A DNA stretch of 64,000 nt from Ridgeia piscesae (GCA_025642075.2 JAODUO010000159.1:321501-385500), one strand, 5' to 3'. Counted from the first letter of the stretch, positions 38,601 through 52,000 are shown. The notes: generated by a model not told the origin, from the sequence alone. A program made the numbers and translations.

Positions 38601-41600
38601 GACAGACACAACACAACAATAACAGTTACATGCTCCGTTGATGACAGACACAACACAACAATAACAGTGACATGCTCGGTTGATGACAGACACAACACAA
38701 CAATAACAGTGACATGCTCAGTTGATGACAGACACAACACAACAATAACAGTGACATGCTCGGTTGATGACAGACACAACACAACAATAACAGTTACATG
38801 CTCGGTTGATGACAGACACAACACAACAATAACAGTGACATGCTCGGTTGATGACAGACACAACACAACAATAACAGTGACATGCTCGGTTGATGACAGA
38901 CACAACACAACAATAACAGTGACATGCTCAGTTGATGACAGACACAACACAACAATAACAGTGACATGCTCAGTTGATGACAGACACAACACAACAATAA
39001 CAGTGACATGCTCAGTTGATGACAGACACAACACAACAATAACAGTGACATGCTCTGGTTGATGACAGGCACAACACAACAATAACAGTGACATGCTCGG
39101 TTGATGACAGACACAACACAACAATAACAGTGACATGCTCAGTTGATGACAGACACAACACAACAATAACAGTGACATGCTCGGTTGATGACAGACACAA
39201 CACAACAATAACAGTGACATGCTCGGTTGATGACAGACACAACACAACAATAACAGTGACATGCTCGGTTGATGACAGACACAACACAACAATAACATTT
39301 TTATGCTCAGTTGATGACAGACACAACACAACAATAACAGTGACATGCTCAGTTGATGACAGACACAACACAACAATAACAGTTACATGCTCGGTTGATA
39401 AAAGACACAACACAACAATAACAGTTACATGCTCGGTTGATGACAGACACAACACAAAATAACAGTGACATGCTCGGTTGATGACAGACACAACACAATA
39501 ATAACAGTGACATGCTCAGTTGATGACAGACACAACACAACAATAACAGTGACATGCTCAGTTGAGACAGACACAACACAACAATAACAGTGACATGCTC
39601 GGTTGATGACAGACACAACACAACAATAACAGTGACATGCTCAGTTGATGACAGACACAACACAACAATAACAGTGACATGCTCAGTTGATGACAGACAC
39701 AACACAACAATAACAGTTACATGCTCAGTTGATGACAGACACAACACAACAATAACAGTGACATGCTCCCGGGTTTATGACAGACACAACACAACAATAA
39801 CAGTGACATGCTCAGTTGATGACAGACACAACACAACAATAACAGTGACATGCTCAGTTGACGACAGACACAACACAACAATAACAGTGACATGCTCGGT
39901 TGATGACAGACACAACACAACAATAACAGTGACATGCTCAGTTGATGACAGACACAACACAACAATAACAGTGACATGCTCAGTTGATGACAGACACAAC
40001 ACAACAATAACAGTTACATGCTCAGTTGATGACAGACACAACACAACAATAACAGTGACATGCTCAGTTGATGACAGACACAACACAACAATAACAGTTA
40101 CATGCTCAGTTGATGACAGACACAACACAACAATAACAGTTACATGCTCCGTTGATGACAGACACAACACAACAATAACAGTGACATGCTCAGTTGATGA
40201 CAGACACAACACAACAATAACAGTGACATGCTCAGTTGACGACAGACACAACACAACAATAACAGTGACATGCTCGGGTTGATGACAGACACAACACAAC
40301 AATAACAGTGACATGCTCAGTTGATGACAGACACAACACAACAATAACAGTTACATGCTCAGTTGATGACAGACACAACACAACAATAACAGTGACATGC
40401 TCGGTTGATGACAGACACAACACAACAATAACAGTGACATGCTCAGTTGATGACAGACACAACACAACAATAACATTACACCCGTTGATGACAGACACAA
40501 CACAACAATAACAGTTACATGCTCAGTTGATGACAGACACAACACAACAATAACAGTGACATGCTCAGTTGATGACAGACACAACACAACAATAACAGTG
40601 ACATGCTCAGTTGACGACAGACACAACACAACAATAACAGTGACATGCTCAGTTGATGACAGACACAACACAACAATAACAGTTACATGCTCGGTTGATG
40701 ACAGACACAACACAACAATAACAGTTACATGCTCGGTTGATGACAGACACAACACAACAATAACAGTTACATGCTCGGTTGATGACAGACACAACACAAC
40801 AATAACAGTGACATGCTCAATTAACAACAGACAACCAGATAACCTGTACACATTCACTTAACCACTGGTACAACATAACAAAAACAATTACCAGCTCAAT
40901 TAACTACAGACAAGATAACTGTTACTAATGCAGTTAACCACTGGCACAACACAATAATAACAATTACCAGCTCAATTAACCACAGACAACAAGACAATTG
41001 TTACCAATTCAGTTAACCACTGGCACAACACAATAATAACAATTAACAGCTCAATTAACACAGACATAACAGTAATAGTAAGCAGCTCAGCTTATCACAG
41101 ATACACACAATAACAGTTCACTTAATCATGTTAACAACAATGAAATACCACCTCGCTTTACCACTGTAATACCATATAATACTATTTGTATGGCTTTCTT
41201 CACTTATCAAGAAATAAAGATGACAAGTTAATTATGTAAATTACTGTTAACTCAGAAATGTCCCAAATAAATTATAATACCCTTGAGCACATTTATCCAT
41301 CACTTTTATTCATTTAAAAGACATCATTACAACCTTGCCTATCCACCATAGCTCCCTGGAATTGTTTTGACTGAGACCGATTATCCCTTTTTATCCATCT
41401 CGACTAGGAAAGTGTACATACAACATTCCTTCCAATGAGATTACCAACTCACACTACACAACATTCCTTCCAATGAGACTACAAAGTAACACTACACAAC
41501 ATTCCTTCCAATGAGACTACCAACTCACACTACACACAACATTCCTTCCAATGAGACTACCAAGTAACACTACACAACATTCCTTCCAATGAGACTACCA

Positions 41601-44493
41601 ACTCACACTACACAATATTCCCTCCAATGAGACTACCAACTCACACTACACAACATTCCTTCCAATGAGACTACCAACTCACACTACACAACATTCCTTC
41701 CAATGAGACTACCAACTCACACTACACAACATTCCTTCCAATGAGACTACCAAGTAACACTACACAACATTCCTTCCAATGAGACTACCAAGTAACAATA
41801 CACAACATTCCTTCCAATGAGACTACCAAGTAACAATACACAACATTCCTTCCAATGAGACTACCAAGTAACAATACACAACATTCCTTCCAATGAGACT
41901 ACCAAGTAACAATACACAACATTCCTTCCAATGAGACTACCAAGTAACACTACACAACATTCCTTCCAATGAGACTACCAAGTAAAAATACACAACATTC
42001 CTTCCAATGAGACTACCAAGTAACACTACACAACATTCCTTCCAATGAGACTACCAAGTAACACTACACAACATTCCTTCCAATGAGACTACCAAGTAAC
42101 ACTACACAACATTCCTTCCAATTAGACTACCAAGTAACACTACACAACATTCCTTCCAATGAGACTACCAAGAAACAATACACAACATTCATTCCAATGA
42201 GACTACCAAGTAACAATACACGTCATTCCTTCCAATGAGACTACCAAGTAACACTACACAACATTCCCTCCAATGAGACTACCAAGTAACAATACACAAC
42301 ATTCCCTCCAATGAGACTACCAAGTAACAATACACAACATTCCTTCCAATGAGACTACCAAGTAACACTACACAACATTCCCTCCAATGAGACTACCAAG
42401 TAACACTACACAACATTCCTTCCAATGAGACTACCAAGTAACACTACACAACATTCCTTCCAATGAGACTATCAAGTAACACTACACAACATTCCTTCCA
42501 ATAAGACTACCAAGTAACACTACACAACATTCCTTCCAATGAGACTACCAAGTAACACTACACAACATTCCTTCCAATGAGACTATCAAGTAACACTACA
42601 CAACATTCCTTCCAATGAGACTATCAAGTAACACTACACAACATTCCTTCCAGTGAGACTACCAAGTAACACTACACAACATTCCTTCCAATGAGACTAC
42701 CAAGTAACACTACACAACATTCCTTCCAATGAAACTACCAAGTAACACTACACAACATTCCTTCCAATGAGACTACCAAGTAACACTACACAACATTCCT
42801 TCCAATGAGACTACCAAGTAACACTACACAACATTACTTCCAATGAGACTACCAAGTAACACTACACAACATTCCCTCCAATGAAACTACTAAGTAACAC
42901 TACACAACATTCCTTCCAATGAGACTACCAAGTAACACTACACAACATTCCTTCCAATGAGACTACCAAGTAACACTACACAACATTACTTCCAATGAGA
43001 CTACCAAGTAACACTACACAACATTCCTTCCAATGAGACTACCAAGTAACACTACACAACATTCCTTCCAATGAGACTACCAAGTAACACTACACAACAT
43101 TACTTCCAATGAGACTATCAAGTAACACTACACAACATTCCCTCCAATGAAACTACCAACTCACACTACACAACATTCCTTTCAATGAGACTACCAAGTA
43201 ACACTATACAAAATTCTTTCCAATGAGACTACCAAGTAACACTACACAACATTCCTTCCAATGAAACTACCAAGTCACACTACACAACATTCTTTCCAAT
43301 GAGACTACCAAGTAACAATACACAACATTCCTTCCAATGAGACTACCAAGTAACACTACACAACATTCCTTCCAATGAGACTACCAAGTCACACTACACA
43401 ACATTCCTTCCAATGAGACTACCAAGTAACACTACACAACATTCCTTCCAATGAGACTACCAAGTAACACTACACAACATTCCTTCCAATGAAACTACCA
43501 AGTAACACTACACAACATTCCTGCCAATGAGACTACCAAGTAACAATACACAACATTCCTTCCAATGAGACTACCAAGTAACACTACACAACATTACTTC
43601 CAATGAGACTACCAAGTAACACTACACAACATTCCCTCCAATGAAACTACCAAGTAACACTACACAACATTCCTTCCAATGAGACTACCAAGTAACACTA
43701 CACAACATTACTTCCAATGAGACTACCAAGTAACACTACACAACATTCCTTCCAATGAGACTACCAAGTAACACTACACAACATTCCTTCCAATGAGACT
43801 ACCAAGTAACACTACACAACATTCCTTCCAATGAGACTACCAAGTAACACTATACAACATTCCTTCCAATGAGACTACCAAGTAACACTACACAACATTC
43901 TTTCCAATGAGACTACCAAGTAACACTACACAACATTCTTTCCAATGAGACTATCAAGTAACACTACACAACATTCTTTCCAATGAGACTACCAAGTAAC
44001 ACTACACAACATTCTTTCCAATGAGACTACCAAGTAACACTACACAACATTCTTTCCAATGAGACTACCAAGTAACACTACACAACATTCTTTCCAATGA
44101 GACTACCAAGTTACACTACACAACATTCTTTCCAATGAGACTACCAAGTAACACTACACAACATTCTTTCCAATGAGACTACCAAGTAACACTACACAAC
44201 ATTCTTTCCAATGAGACTACCAAGCAACACTACACAACATTCTTTCCAATGAGACTACCAAGTAACACTACACAACATTCCTTCCAATGAGACTACCAAG
44301 TAACACTACACAACATTCCTTCCAATGAGACTACCAAGTCACATTGCACAATTCTATGAAATAGATTTATATACAATTAGACATGTTTCATTATCAATGA
44401 TATGTATGCATGCACTTACCTTTTGTGGCTAAATATTTTCTGCCAGCCTTCAAAGCATTTGGTAGCAGTAACCTCTGTTAATTCTGCTGCCAT
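24573..44493 (-). CDS. ESD: S-formylglutathione hydrolase (esterase D), complete
   Basis: Nine exons: 44493-44420, 36070-35982, 35357-35259, 33556-33432, 33069-33005, 32197-32044, 27066-27001, 25668-25567, 24656-24573. All junctions are AG/GT, phases agree, and the total is 858 bases, giving 285 residues (human protein 282). The enzyme hydrolyses S-formylglutathione to glutathione and formate, the last step of glutathione-dependent formaldehyde removal, in the cytosol. The catalytic triad is visible: Ser151 in GHSMGGHGA, Asp228 in GKADNFL, His262 in GYDHSYYF. Other family blocks are [33 protein letters not shown] and [15 protein letters not shown]. Exon 7 reads [13 protein letters not shown] then PKVDILIDQ, matching the human YDATHLVK...LDILIDQ segment. 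Almost every intron contains a minisatellite. The gene is head-to-head with ACIN1. Confidence 0.95.
25130..25475. repeat. degenerate GTGACACAT repeats
   Basis: In the last ESD intron, about a dozen diverged units containing GAATCCAGTTGGTGACACAT. The spacing is irregular, so this looks like an old array. The rest of 24657-25566 has nothing recognised. Confidence 0.8.
25676..26600. repeat. 29-32 bp minisatellite next to ESD exon 8 acceptor
   Basis: Units containing ACACATGTACTGACACATG and ACTGTACAACAAC, with AAC deletions in many copies. The array begins about eight bases outside exon 8. Minus-strand frames such as SHVSVHVCC are artefacts of the repeat. Bases 26601-27000 have no recognised feature. 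Confidence 0.95.
27067..31235 (-). repeat. 49 bp array of 3' splice site plus exon 7 coding start, about 85 copies
   Basis: On the gene strand, each unit reads GATGTCATTTCAG then AGATATGATG, a central TATTATTATCTCATGTAG, and GATTATGATG. The real junction reads GTTTCAG then AGATATGATGCCTGTCATC, TCATGCAGGATTACGATGG. Each unit is thus a copy of the acceptor plus about 38 coding bases of exon 7. Most copies have the CAG codon changed to TAG; at least eight (for example near 28801, 29783, 30860 and 31008) keep CAG. The farthest copy (about 31190-31235) retains the ATGATGCCTG word of the exon but is otherwise diverged. Confidence 0.93.
31236..32043. other. AT-rich intron sequence with a possible LINE/SINE tail
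   Basis: In the ESD intron between exons 6 and 7. AAATAAATTTATTGATTGAT at about 31535 resembles the (TTGA)n tail of some non-LTR elements, but no coding remnant could be assigned. Bases 31660-31960 are mostly TA/TATA with a (TA)n core at 31818-31858. Another (TA)n lies at 32601-32639 in the neighbouring intron. Confidence 0.5.
33557..34995 (-). repeat. 31 bp array of 3' splice site plus exon 4 start, about 37 clean copies
   Basis: On the gene strand each unit is ATGTGTTGTGTCTAG followed by GAGGGTGTAACATCAA. The former is the last 15 bases of the intron and the latter the first 16 bases of exon 4. Copies from the exon to about 34690 are nearly identical to the true junction. From there to 34995 they decay. 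Any upstream copy used as the acceptor would reach a TAA within the following unit. Confidence 0.95.
35130..35258 (-). repeat. diverged duplicate of the ESD exon 3 end and its donor
   Basis: Exon 3 ends GTAGCTATAGTTACC...ACTAGCCCAA then GTAAGTAGCTATAG. Downstream on the same strand, at about 35136-35185, is GTAGCTATAGTTACTTTGG, ACTAGTCCAA, GTAAGTAGCTATTG, a copy of the last ~30 coding bases and the donor. A further GTAAGTACTTATGG donor-like word occurs twice near 35085 and 35210. Confidence 0.7.
36071..41110 (-). repeat. 42 bp minisatellite at ESD exon 2 acceptor, about 113 copies
   Basis: Units read, on the plus strand, CAGTTGATGACAGACACAAC then ACAACAATAACAGTGACATG. On the gene strand the unit aligns with the real junction: GAGCATGT...ATTGTCTTGTGACAG with exon TGATGAACTGA, against GAGCATGT...GTTGTGTCTG with TCATCAACTGA. 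The unit therefore seems to come from the exon 2 3' splice site, with the AG lost in the expanded copies. From 40850 to 41110 only decayed units remain. Because 42 is a multiple of three, long frames open on both strands; they are not genes. Confidence 0.93.
41421..44345. repeat. 38 bp minisatellite in ESD intron 1, about 76 copies
   Basis: Units contain ACACTACACAACATTCC and TTCCAATGAGACTACCAAGT. Variants cluster: AACTCACAC units at the left edge, AACAATACAC near 41800, and ATTCTTTCC units at 43880-44280, suggesting local homogenisation. It ends about 75 bases from exon 1 and does not copy it. Confidence 0.95.
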
Positions 44494-45188
44494 GCTGATT
44501 TCTGCAGTACATAAAATCCACGTTTTAAAATGTGCTGACATAGCTGTGCAATGTGTAACTATTACAACTCAAGCATGTGTTGTCAATACTTGTCATAAAT
44601 TGCACATGAACAATGTATGGAAAACTGCAAAAAAAGTGTGTCTTTGCGCTATGTTTTTTAAGTGTTGAACAAATGCAGTTCAATAATTTTAGTAGCAAAA
44701 ATTATGTCTTCTGTGGTTTACGATTTCTCACATCAAGTGCTGATTTTAACAATTATCCATGGCTTGATTGGCTTCAAAACATTTCTGTGTCTTTGTTTAA
44801 GAAAACACATGAAATTATTGACCTGTTTATATATTTAATTTACAAATAAATTGGAAATATTGTTTTGATGGACCAATTGACTACATGTATCTGTATTTAA
44901 TTAAATCAACCTTAAAAGTGCCTCAAGTAAATCTTATTGATACCTAATTGCCTGTTTTAGTTAAACTCATTGTGCAGATGTTAAATTTCTGTAATGAAAA
45001 TGCATGTACAGCTGTATCACATTCTGTAAGTAAAATAATTCTACAAGCAAATATTTATTTTTAAAAACTGTACTTACTGAATTTTACTGATACACGTACA
45101 TAAAATACAAAAGCATAGTACATAATATGGATGACACTATATAGGAAGTGCAAGCATGTTTTATATTGTGCATATTTATTTATTCCAA

Positions 45189-45279
<91 letters not shown>

Positions 45280-46070
45280 AGTTACGTTTACATATTTACA
45301 TGCTTGATTTTACTGTATACATGCATTACTATGTGATTTAAATATTGTGTTTTTATGCAACCTCCAAAGTGCAAAATATATTTCCACTCTACATAGTCTA
45401 TGATTGGACAATAAAGTTATTTATTATATTATTAAACTATATGTATGTAAAATATAAGATGTCACACACGTAAATATAATGTAACTTGATAGGTATAACG
45501 ACACTTAAACATTAATAATAACCAATTATTTGATTAATTATAATTTGTATTATTTCGAAGTGCCTGCTATAATTAAATTGGCCTCAAATGCTACCATGCA
45601 GTAAAGACGCGAGGGATCATGTGAGCTTTGCCTTTGGGGCGCACAGCCTATCCAGTGTGTATTGCATAATGCAGCATTACTAAACCCCTATTTTATAATA
45701 GTGGACTGGTCTGGTTAGGCTGTGCGCCCCAAAGCTTATATGTTACGAAGCGAGTAGCACTCGAGTCTTGACTAAAATAGATAGACCTGCCCCATGCATG
45801 GCCATGTTGTATCGGCAGATGCATAAACCCATAACACTTTACCAACTTTCTAAAGAAGCTATCGTTGCCACGCGTTGTACTGTATCAGTACAGTAACTGC
45901 ATTGTATAAACTAATTATTATAATGATACCATAGTTCAATGAGTAATTACATTTTACACTAACCCAATTTTTCTTGCTAGAGTCGAGATTGGCACAAATA
46001 ATAGCGATACAAAACGCCCCTAGAGGGCGCTTATATCTATATGCAAATGAAAAGATAGCTTTATAACAAG
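44494..46070. other. divergent intergenic region between ESD and ACIN1
   Basis: The 1.58 kb between two start codons pointing away from each other. It contains two (TA)n tracts at about 45190-45275, a hairpin-forming inverted repeat at 45632-45734 and a conserved-looking motif cluster at 46015-46080. Much of it is AT-rich, and no additional gene is supported. Confidence 0.55.
45632..45734. repeat. short inverted repeat (possible MITE)
   Basis: CTTTGGGGCGCACAGCCTA at the left end is matched by its exact reverse complement TAGGCTGTGCGCCCCAAAG at the right end, with about 65 bases between. Such ends could be terminal inverted repeats of a miniature element or a cruciform. No clear target-site duplication was found. 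Confidence 0.75.
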
Positions 46071-46080
46071 ATGGCGGAAA
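46015..46080 (+). promoter_or_regulatory. ACIN1 core promoter motifs
   Basis: Three motif matches lie within 60 bases. CGCCCCTAGAGGGCGC (46015-46030) is close to the CTCF core. ATGCAAAT (46041-46048) is a perfect octamer. AAGATGGCGG (46069-46078), overlapping the start codon, matches the YY1 element common at housekeeping starts. Functional use is inferred from motifs only. Confidence 0.4.
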
Positions 46081-49000
46081 TAGGAGGGAGATCTATTCGT
46101 GAACTTCGTGTAGTTGATTTGAAGAAAGAACTCGAAGCCAGGTCACTTTCCAAAACAGGAAGTAAGAAGGATCTAGTTGAGCGTCTCAAGAACGTGAGTA
46201 TATGTTCAAGTGGTGTGTGGTACTTTATATACATAAAAACCCCAGTCAAAAATCAAACGGCTCCATTCTCCTTGCACTGTCGCCGGCTAGTCATGCACTG
46301 AGTGAGGCTGAACTGAGACGGTGCCTAGTGCTAGGCCCAACCTGCTGGGCATAGGGACCGAATTGCCTTCCCTTCTGCTAACTTAGGAGACAGGCGTCCA
46401 GTCATCCAGAACTAATAGTTTAAGTTATCAAAATAGTCCATGTTTGGCAGATTAATTAGTAACTTATTCGAAGTAGCTATAATAATAATATCTCTGGACC
46501 CATAAAAAAGGCATAATAAATAACTTCTCAGCTATTCGTCCGGCACTTTTTGCGGCATACATGCGCTTGCTGGCAACCATCTTCATTTTGATAGGTTGAT
46601 GGTAAGTGTAACGATCATGTTACAGAAAGTCACTGTCGGCGATGCGTTTAATACTTCTTTATATAAAAGTTTGTATGTGCATATGAAGTAACAAACGGGA
46701 CAACAATGTTCAACTGACATGACGGCACACATTGGACAATGTGTGCAGCAGGGCGCCTAACCGAGTCAAAAACACAAATCCTTAAATAATGTGTAATATC
46801 AGCATTAATTAAAAAAATTGATAAAAAAACATGTACGCCAAACATTATAGTAGATTCATCCAACAGTTAGTCATTGCCAGAGCTATTCGGCATCAGGCAC
46901 TCTGTCGGAGTTAGAATCACTGCCTGTAGGAGGCACCCACTGCACATGCACAGATGAAGTGCCGGAGCTATAGCTACTACGTACATCCGGGTCTGGACCA
47001 ATAGTATTAGCAACGGCCTAACTTATTCTAGCCTGTGCTATTGTGACTGATGACATCAATTTATCATGTTTCAGTGATGACTAACATGTTATATTGCAGT
47101 TGACAAAATCATGTTTAAAAAAAATTGATTAAAAAAAATGTAAATCAGATTTTTTTTATTTGTAAATAAACTTGGAGCTTCTGAATTAAAAACTTGCTTC
47201 CTATTAAACATAAGATTTGGAAGCTTCATTGCATTCCAAAATGAAATACCTCAAACATACATTTGGCTTTACACCCAGTCTTTCCTGGCACCACAGTCTT
47301 CTCAAAATAAAACCACCGTCTGTTTTCCTTCCAGACATTGTGAATAAAAAAACAAAAAAGTGGTAGAACACTACAATACAGCAGTGATCCAACATGCTGA
47401 CCTGCAGCTCTGGCCTGTGTCTAAAGCAATTTCTGATGATCTTAGCCAGAGACCCAGGTTGCCTTATCTGTTTATTTTGCATAATCTATAGCACTGTTCA
47501 TGGTAGCCTTTGTTCATCAATACCCCTCCCATATCCTCCAACTGGGGAGATGTTTCAACTGGGCAGCACTCCTACTCCCCATCAGCTTAAATCTGCTTAT
47601 ATTGTATACCAGTTGCCTATAGAGCCCTTTTTAGGATGCCAGGCTTCCTGGTCATTCAAACTGATCTCTCTTGGCAATCACTTTTTATGGATGTGGGTGT
47701 TATGTACTTAGACCAATAGATGCATGAGGCAAATAAAGCATTCTACCCAGCTGAGCAGATTAATATAAATCAGCAATAAAAACATATTTTAAAAAAATCA
47801 AAAATCATTTATTTGTATTTTTTGGAGTGATTTAAATCAAATGATTTAAATCAAACAACCCTCTAATGCAATGGTAGGCATAACTGATTTAAACAATTAG
47901 CAGACAGTGAGATAACATCTTGTCACACACACAGCTAAATATTCGAAGTGGTAAAATTCTGTAAGATTTTCTGAAATCTTACATTTTGATTATCTGATTG
48001 AAATAAGAACCAGGTTGTTTTTTCTTCAAAATAAAGCTACTTTTATTACATAGCCTACTATGCGATAGTTTGGCACATGATTAAGGCCTAGGAAAATATC
48101 AGGATAAGTTGTTTGTGAATCAGCCAACCGGTTTGTAAATGTAAGTCATACCTGTCCATTGAAATCACTATGCACCCTGGATGACCAAACAGTATGTCAG
48201 CCATAATGTTGTCCACGCATATTTTAATCGGTTTTCCTTGTTTTGTAGTATCTTGCAGAACAAGAGAAGCTAGCAGGTAAGTGGATCAGAGGCTTCCCGT
48301 TCTTAAAAGTTAATTAAAGCCTACCCTACATTGGAGGTATTTTTTTCAGGATCACAGTGTGTTTTTTGTGGATGAATTACATTTCCGTCTCCTGCAGTTC
48401 AAAGTAGCATGGAATCGTCAAGTTGTTAAACAAATTGGCATAAACAAGGTTTTTCTTAATGAGGAATTTAAAAAAACATGTTTTTTAACGTGTTTAACCT
48501 GGCTATGTTGAGCCACATAGTGACTATGTGGTTTAACAAGTACTACTGGCCCCATCTGGTGAAGTCCTACATTTCAAGTAGTCTTGGTGTGAATTGGAAG
48601 CAGTGAAAGATCATGTGTCTCTGCTGGATATGATGCTTCAGTCTTTTTTAAGTACTACACAAACAGTATGTATCATGGGCCAGTCAACTGGTCTTGAGCA
48701 TCAGACAAATATCCTGCACTTGTCCAACATTGGTAATTACTTGTCCAGGCCAAGCTTTGATGTTGAACCTTGGCTTTGAACAGTTGAAAGGACTAGATAA
48801 TGCATTGTATTATTTCTGCATAAAAACTTAACTAAGCTTGGCCAATGATGTTTTGCACACATTACATGTATAAATAATAACAATATGTGCTTAAATTCAA
48901 TGCCGATTGCAACATAAATTAAATAGTTATAAGACTGAATATCAGTCTTTGTTCTAAAACATCCTATATAGCAATTTTATTATTTGTTTTCTTTTACAGA

Positions 49001-52000
49001 AATATCCAGTGATGCAAATGTAAGTATACTGTTAACTGGGTAAAAATTGGTAATTCTAACGACAACTATTAAAAGAAATTTTAAAAATCAATCAGTTCCA
49101 ACTTAGATTACATACCATTAAGTTTATATATTATTATTTCACAGTTTATGAACAATGTAGAACTAATGTTTCCTTATTTAACACTTGTTATCCTATTATT
49201 TTTAGTACACATTCAGCATGTTGGGTCGTGTTTTATATAAGCCATCTGGACATTTAACACTTGTTGAGTTGTATACATTTGTTTGGGTTATATGCAACTT
49301 TAGCACTCATTGGATGGGTTGTAGCATAGTAGTTGTTTATGCTGTCTGCACTTATAATAGCCCTTGTTGAGTGGCCAGTTAGGCCAGATGCCCCGAACAA
49401 TTGTATTCTTTGTTGTTAGGTACCAGATGAACGAGGCGATGGTGAGAAAAACGAAGCTAAGAATAACAAACATGGTAAGTAATTTGACAACATTATTAAA
49501 CACACACATTTTGACATATGACCAGCTGTGGTAGATTTGTCATTGTGTGGCAACTTGAGACTTGCGGTGAACATAAACAGATCTAATCAATCTCACACTA
49601 GTTGGAGCATAGGACGAAAACAAAACTTCTCCGTCGCACTCTATAGTTGCATTTTTCTTTGCTCCAATTGTTAACTGCAGTAGTATTCTCCCAAATCAAG
49701 AATTTTTACAATTTTCTTAAAACTTAATCCCCGTTGTTCTACAATTGTTCTGTATGAAACCATGATGTAGTAATAAACTTGATCAAATGAAACCCTGCAT
49801 GAAAGCACATGCCCAGTTAGTTGAACCATTATGCATGCATGGTGTCGGTTCCAGTTGTAATAGTAGGATGTATGTTTGCGTTGGTGTAGATGCACCAAAA
49901 GCCCTGCAGGAGGACCTGGGGGATGGAGAAGTGGCGGCCAAACGTCACGTGATGGAGGAGAGACAGGACGGCAACACAGACACCAAGGACGACACTCCAC
50001 GCAAGGACACGCCCATCATCAGTGAAGATGGTAGTTATGTTATAACTTATATAAGACGTTGTGTTGTTCTGTAGATGTTGTGCTGCACTGTTTTTCATAT
50101 ATAATGCAGCCACCGGGTGGTGGTAGACGCTGGATTGTGTTTCATATGTTGCTAGTGTTTGGCTGATTACTGATGGGTTTGTGTATGTTTCAAAATTGTT
50201 GATGTTGAGTGGTTGTTTAATGAGTGGCTGATGTGTGTTGCTATTGAGTGGTTGTTCAGTGAGGGGCAGATGTATGTTGCTATTGAGTGGTTGTTTAGTG
50301 AGGGGCAGATGTATGTTGTTATTGAGTGGTTGTTTAGTGAGGGGCTGATGTAAGTTCAGTGGTTGTTTAGTGAGGGGCTGATGTATGTTGGCTATTGAGT
50401 GGTTGTTTAGTGAGGGGCAGATGCATGTTGCTATTGAGTGGTTGTTTAGTGAGGGGCAGATGCATTTTGCTATTGAGTGGTTGTTTAGTGAGGGGCAGAT
50501 GCATGTTGCTATTGAGTGGTTGTTTAGTGAGGGGCAGATGTATGTTGTTATTGAGTGGTTATTTAGTGAGGGGCTGATGTATGTTCAGTGGTTGTTTAGT
50601 GAGGGGCTGATGTATGTTGGCTATTGAGTGGTTGTTTAGTGAGGGGCAGATGCATGTTGCTATTGGGTGGTTGTTTAGTGAGGGGCAGATGTATGTTGGC
50701 TATTGAGTGGTTGTTTAGTGGGGGGCAGATGCATGTATCTATTGAGTGGTTGTTAAGTGGGGGGCAGATGTACGTTACTATTGAGTGGTTGTTTAGTGGG
50801 GGGCAGATGTACGTTACTATTGAGTGGTTGTTTAGTGGGGGGCAGATGTACGTTACTGTTTAGTGGGGGGCAGATGTACGTTACTATTGAGTGGTTGTTT
50901 AGTGGGGGGCAGATGTACGTTACTATTGAGTGGTTGTTTAGTGGGGGGCAGATGTACGTTACTATTGAGTGGTTGTTTAGTGGGGGGCAGATGTACGTTA
51001 CTATTGAGTGGTTGTTTAGTGGGGGGCAGATGTACGTTACTATTGAGTGGTTGTTTAGTGGGGGGCAGATGTACGTTACTATTGAGTGGTTGTTTAGTGA
51101 GGGGCAGATGTACGTTACTATTGAGTGGTTGTTTAGTGAGGGGCAGATGTACGTTACTATTGAGTGGTTGTTTAGTGGGGGGCAGATGTATGTTGTTATT
51201 GAGTGGTTGTTTAGTGAGGGGCAGATGTACGTTACTATTGAGTGGTTGTTTAGTGGGGGGCAGATGTATGTTGTTATTGAGTGGTTGTTTAGTGAGGAGG
51301 TGATGTGCTGCTACAGAGTGATTGTTTAATGAGGGGTTGACCAGAGTTTAATAGGTTGGAACCATTACACTTTAGGATCTCCACCTGTTAAGAAACAGAG
51401 AAAAGAGTCAACATCGAGTTCCTCAACGGAGATTGATGAACAAAGGTCAAGATCTTCATCAAGAGAAAAGCAACAGAGGTCAAGGTCGTCATCGAAAGAA
51501 CAAATGGACAGGTCAAGGTCATCACCAAGAGAACAGCAGCAGCACAGGTCAAGGTCATCATCAAGAGAACAGCAGCAGCACAGGTCAAGGTCATCCTCAC
51601 CAGAAGTACTGCCATCAGATACAAAAGCTCACGTGAAAGCAACTGCTGTGCGAGCAAGAAGGTGCAAAATCATTTTATTAATATCTAGATGTAAAAAATT
51701 AATTTTCTTTTTTGTGAGGAAAGTTAGAAGCAGTACATCACATGTGTTTATTTGTTATAGATGGTGCACAAATATTATTGACCTAACTTTCTGGACCTAA
51801 AAATGGCCAGTTACTGTTTTGTTGATCAACACTAAACATGCTGCTATTTGCTTGATGGACAATTAGACACGAAGGAAGTAAGACAAGTCAAGTGTATTTT
51901 GGTTCACAGACGGACCTTTATTTCAGCTCCAGTTCAAGTTCAACCCACTCAAGTTCTGGGGAGAGTTCTAGGTCCCATTCCGAGTCAGGGGAACAATCCC

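Noticed and set aside
36137..40861. Long open frames on both strands (repeats of [14 protein letters not shown] and [13 protein letters not shown])
   Set aside because: They come from a 42 bp non-coding tandem array in an ESD intron; the unit length is a multiple of three, so frames stay open by chance on both strands.
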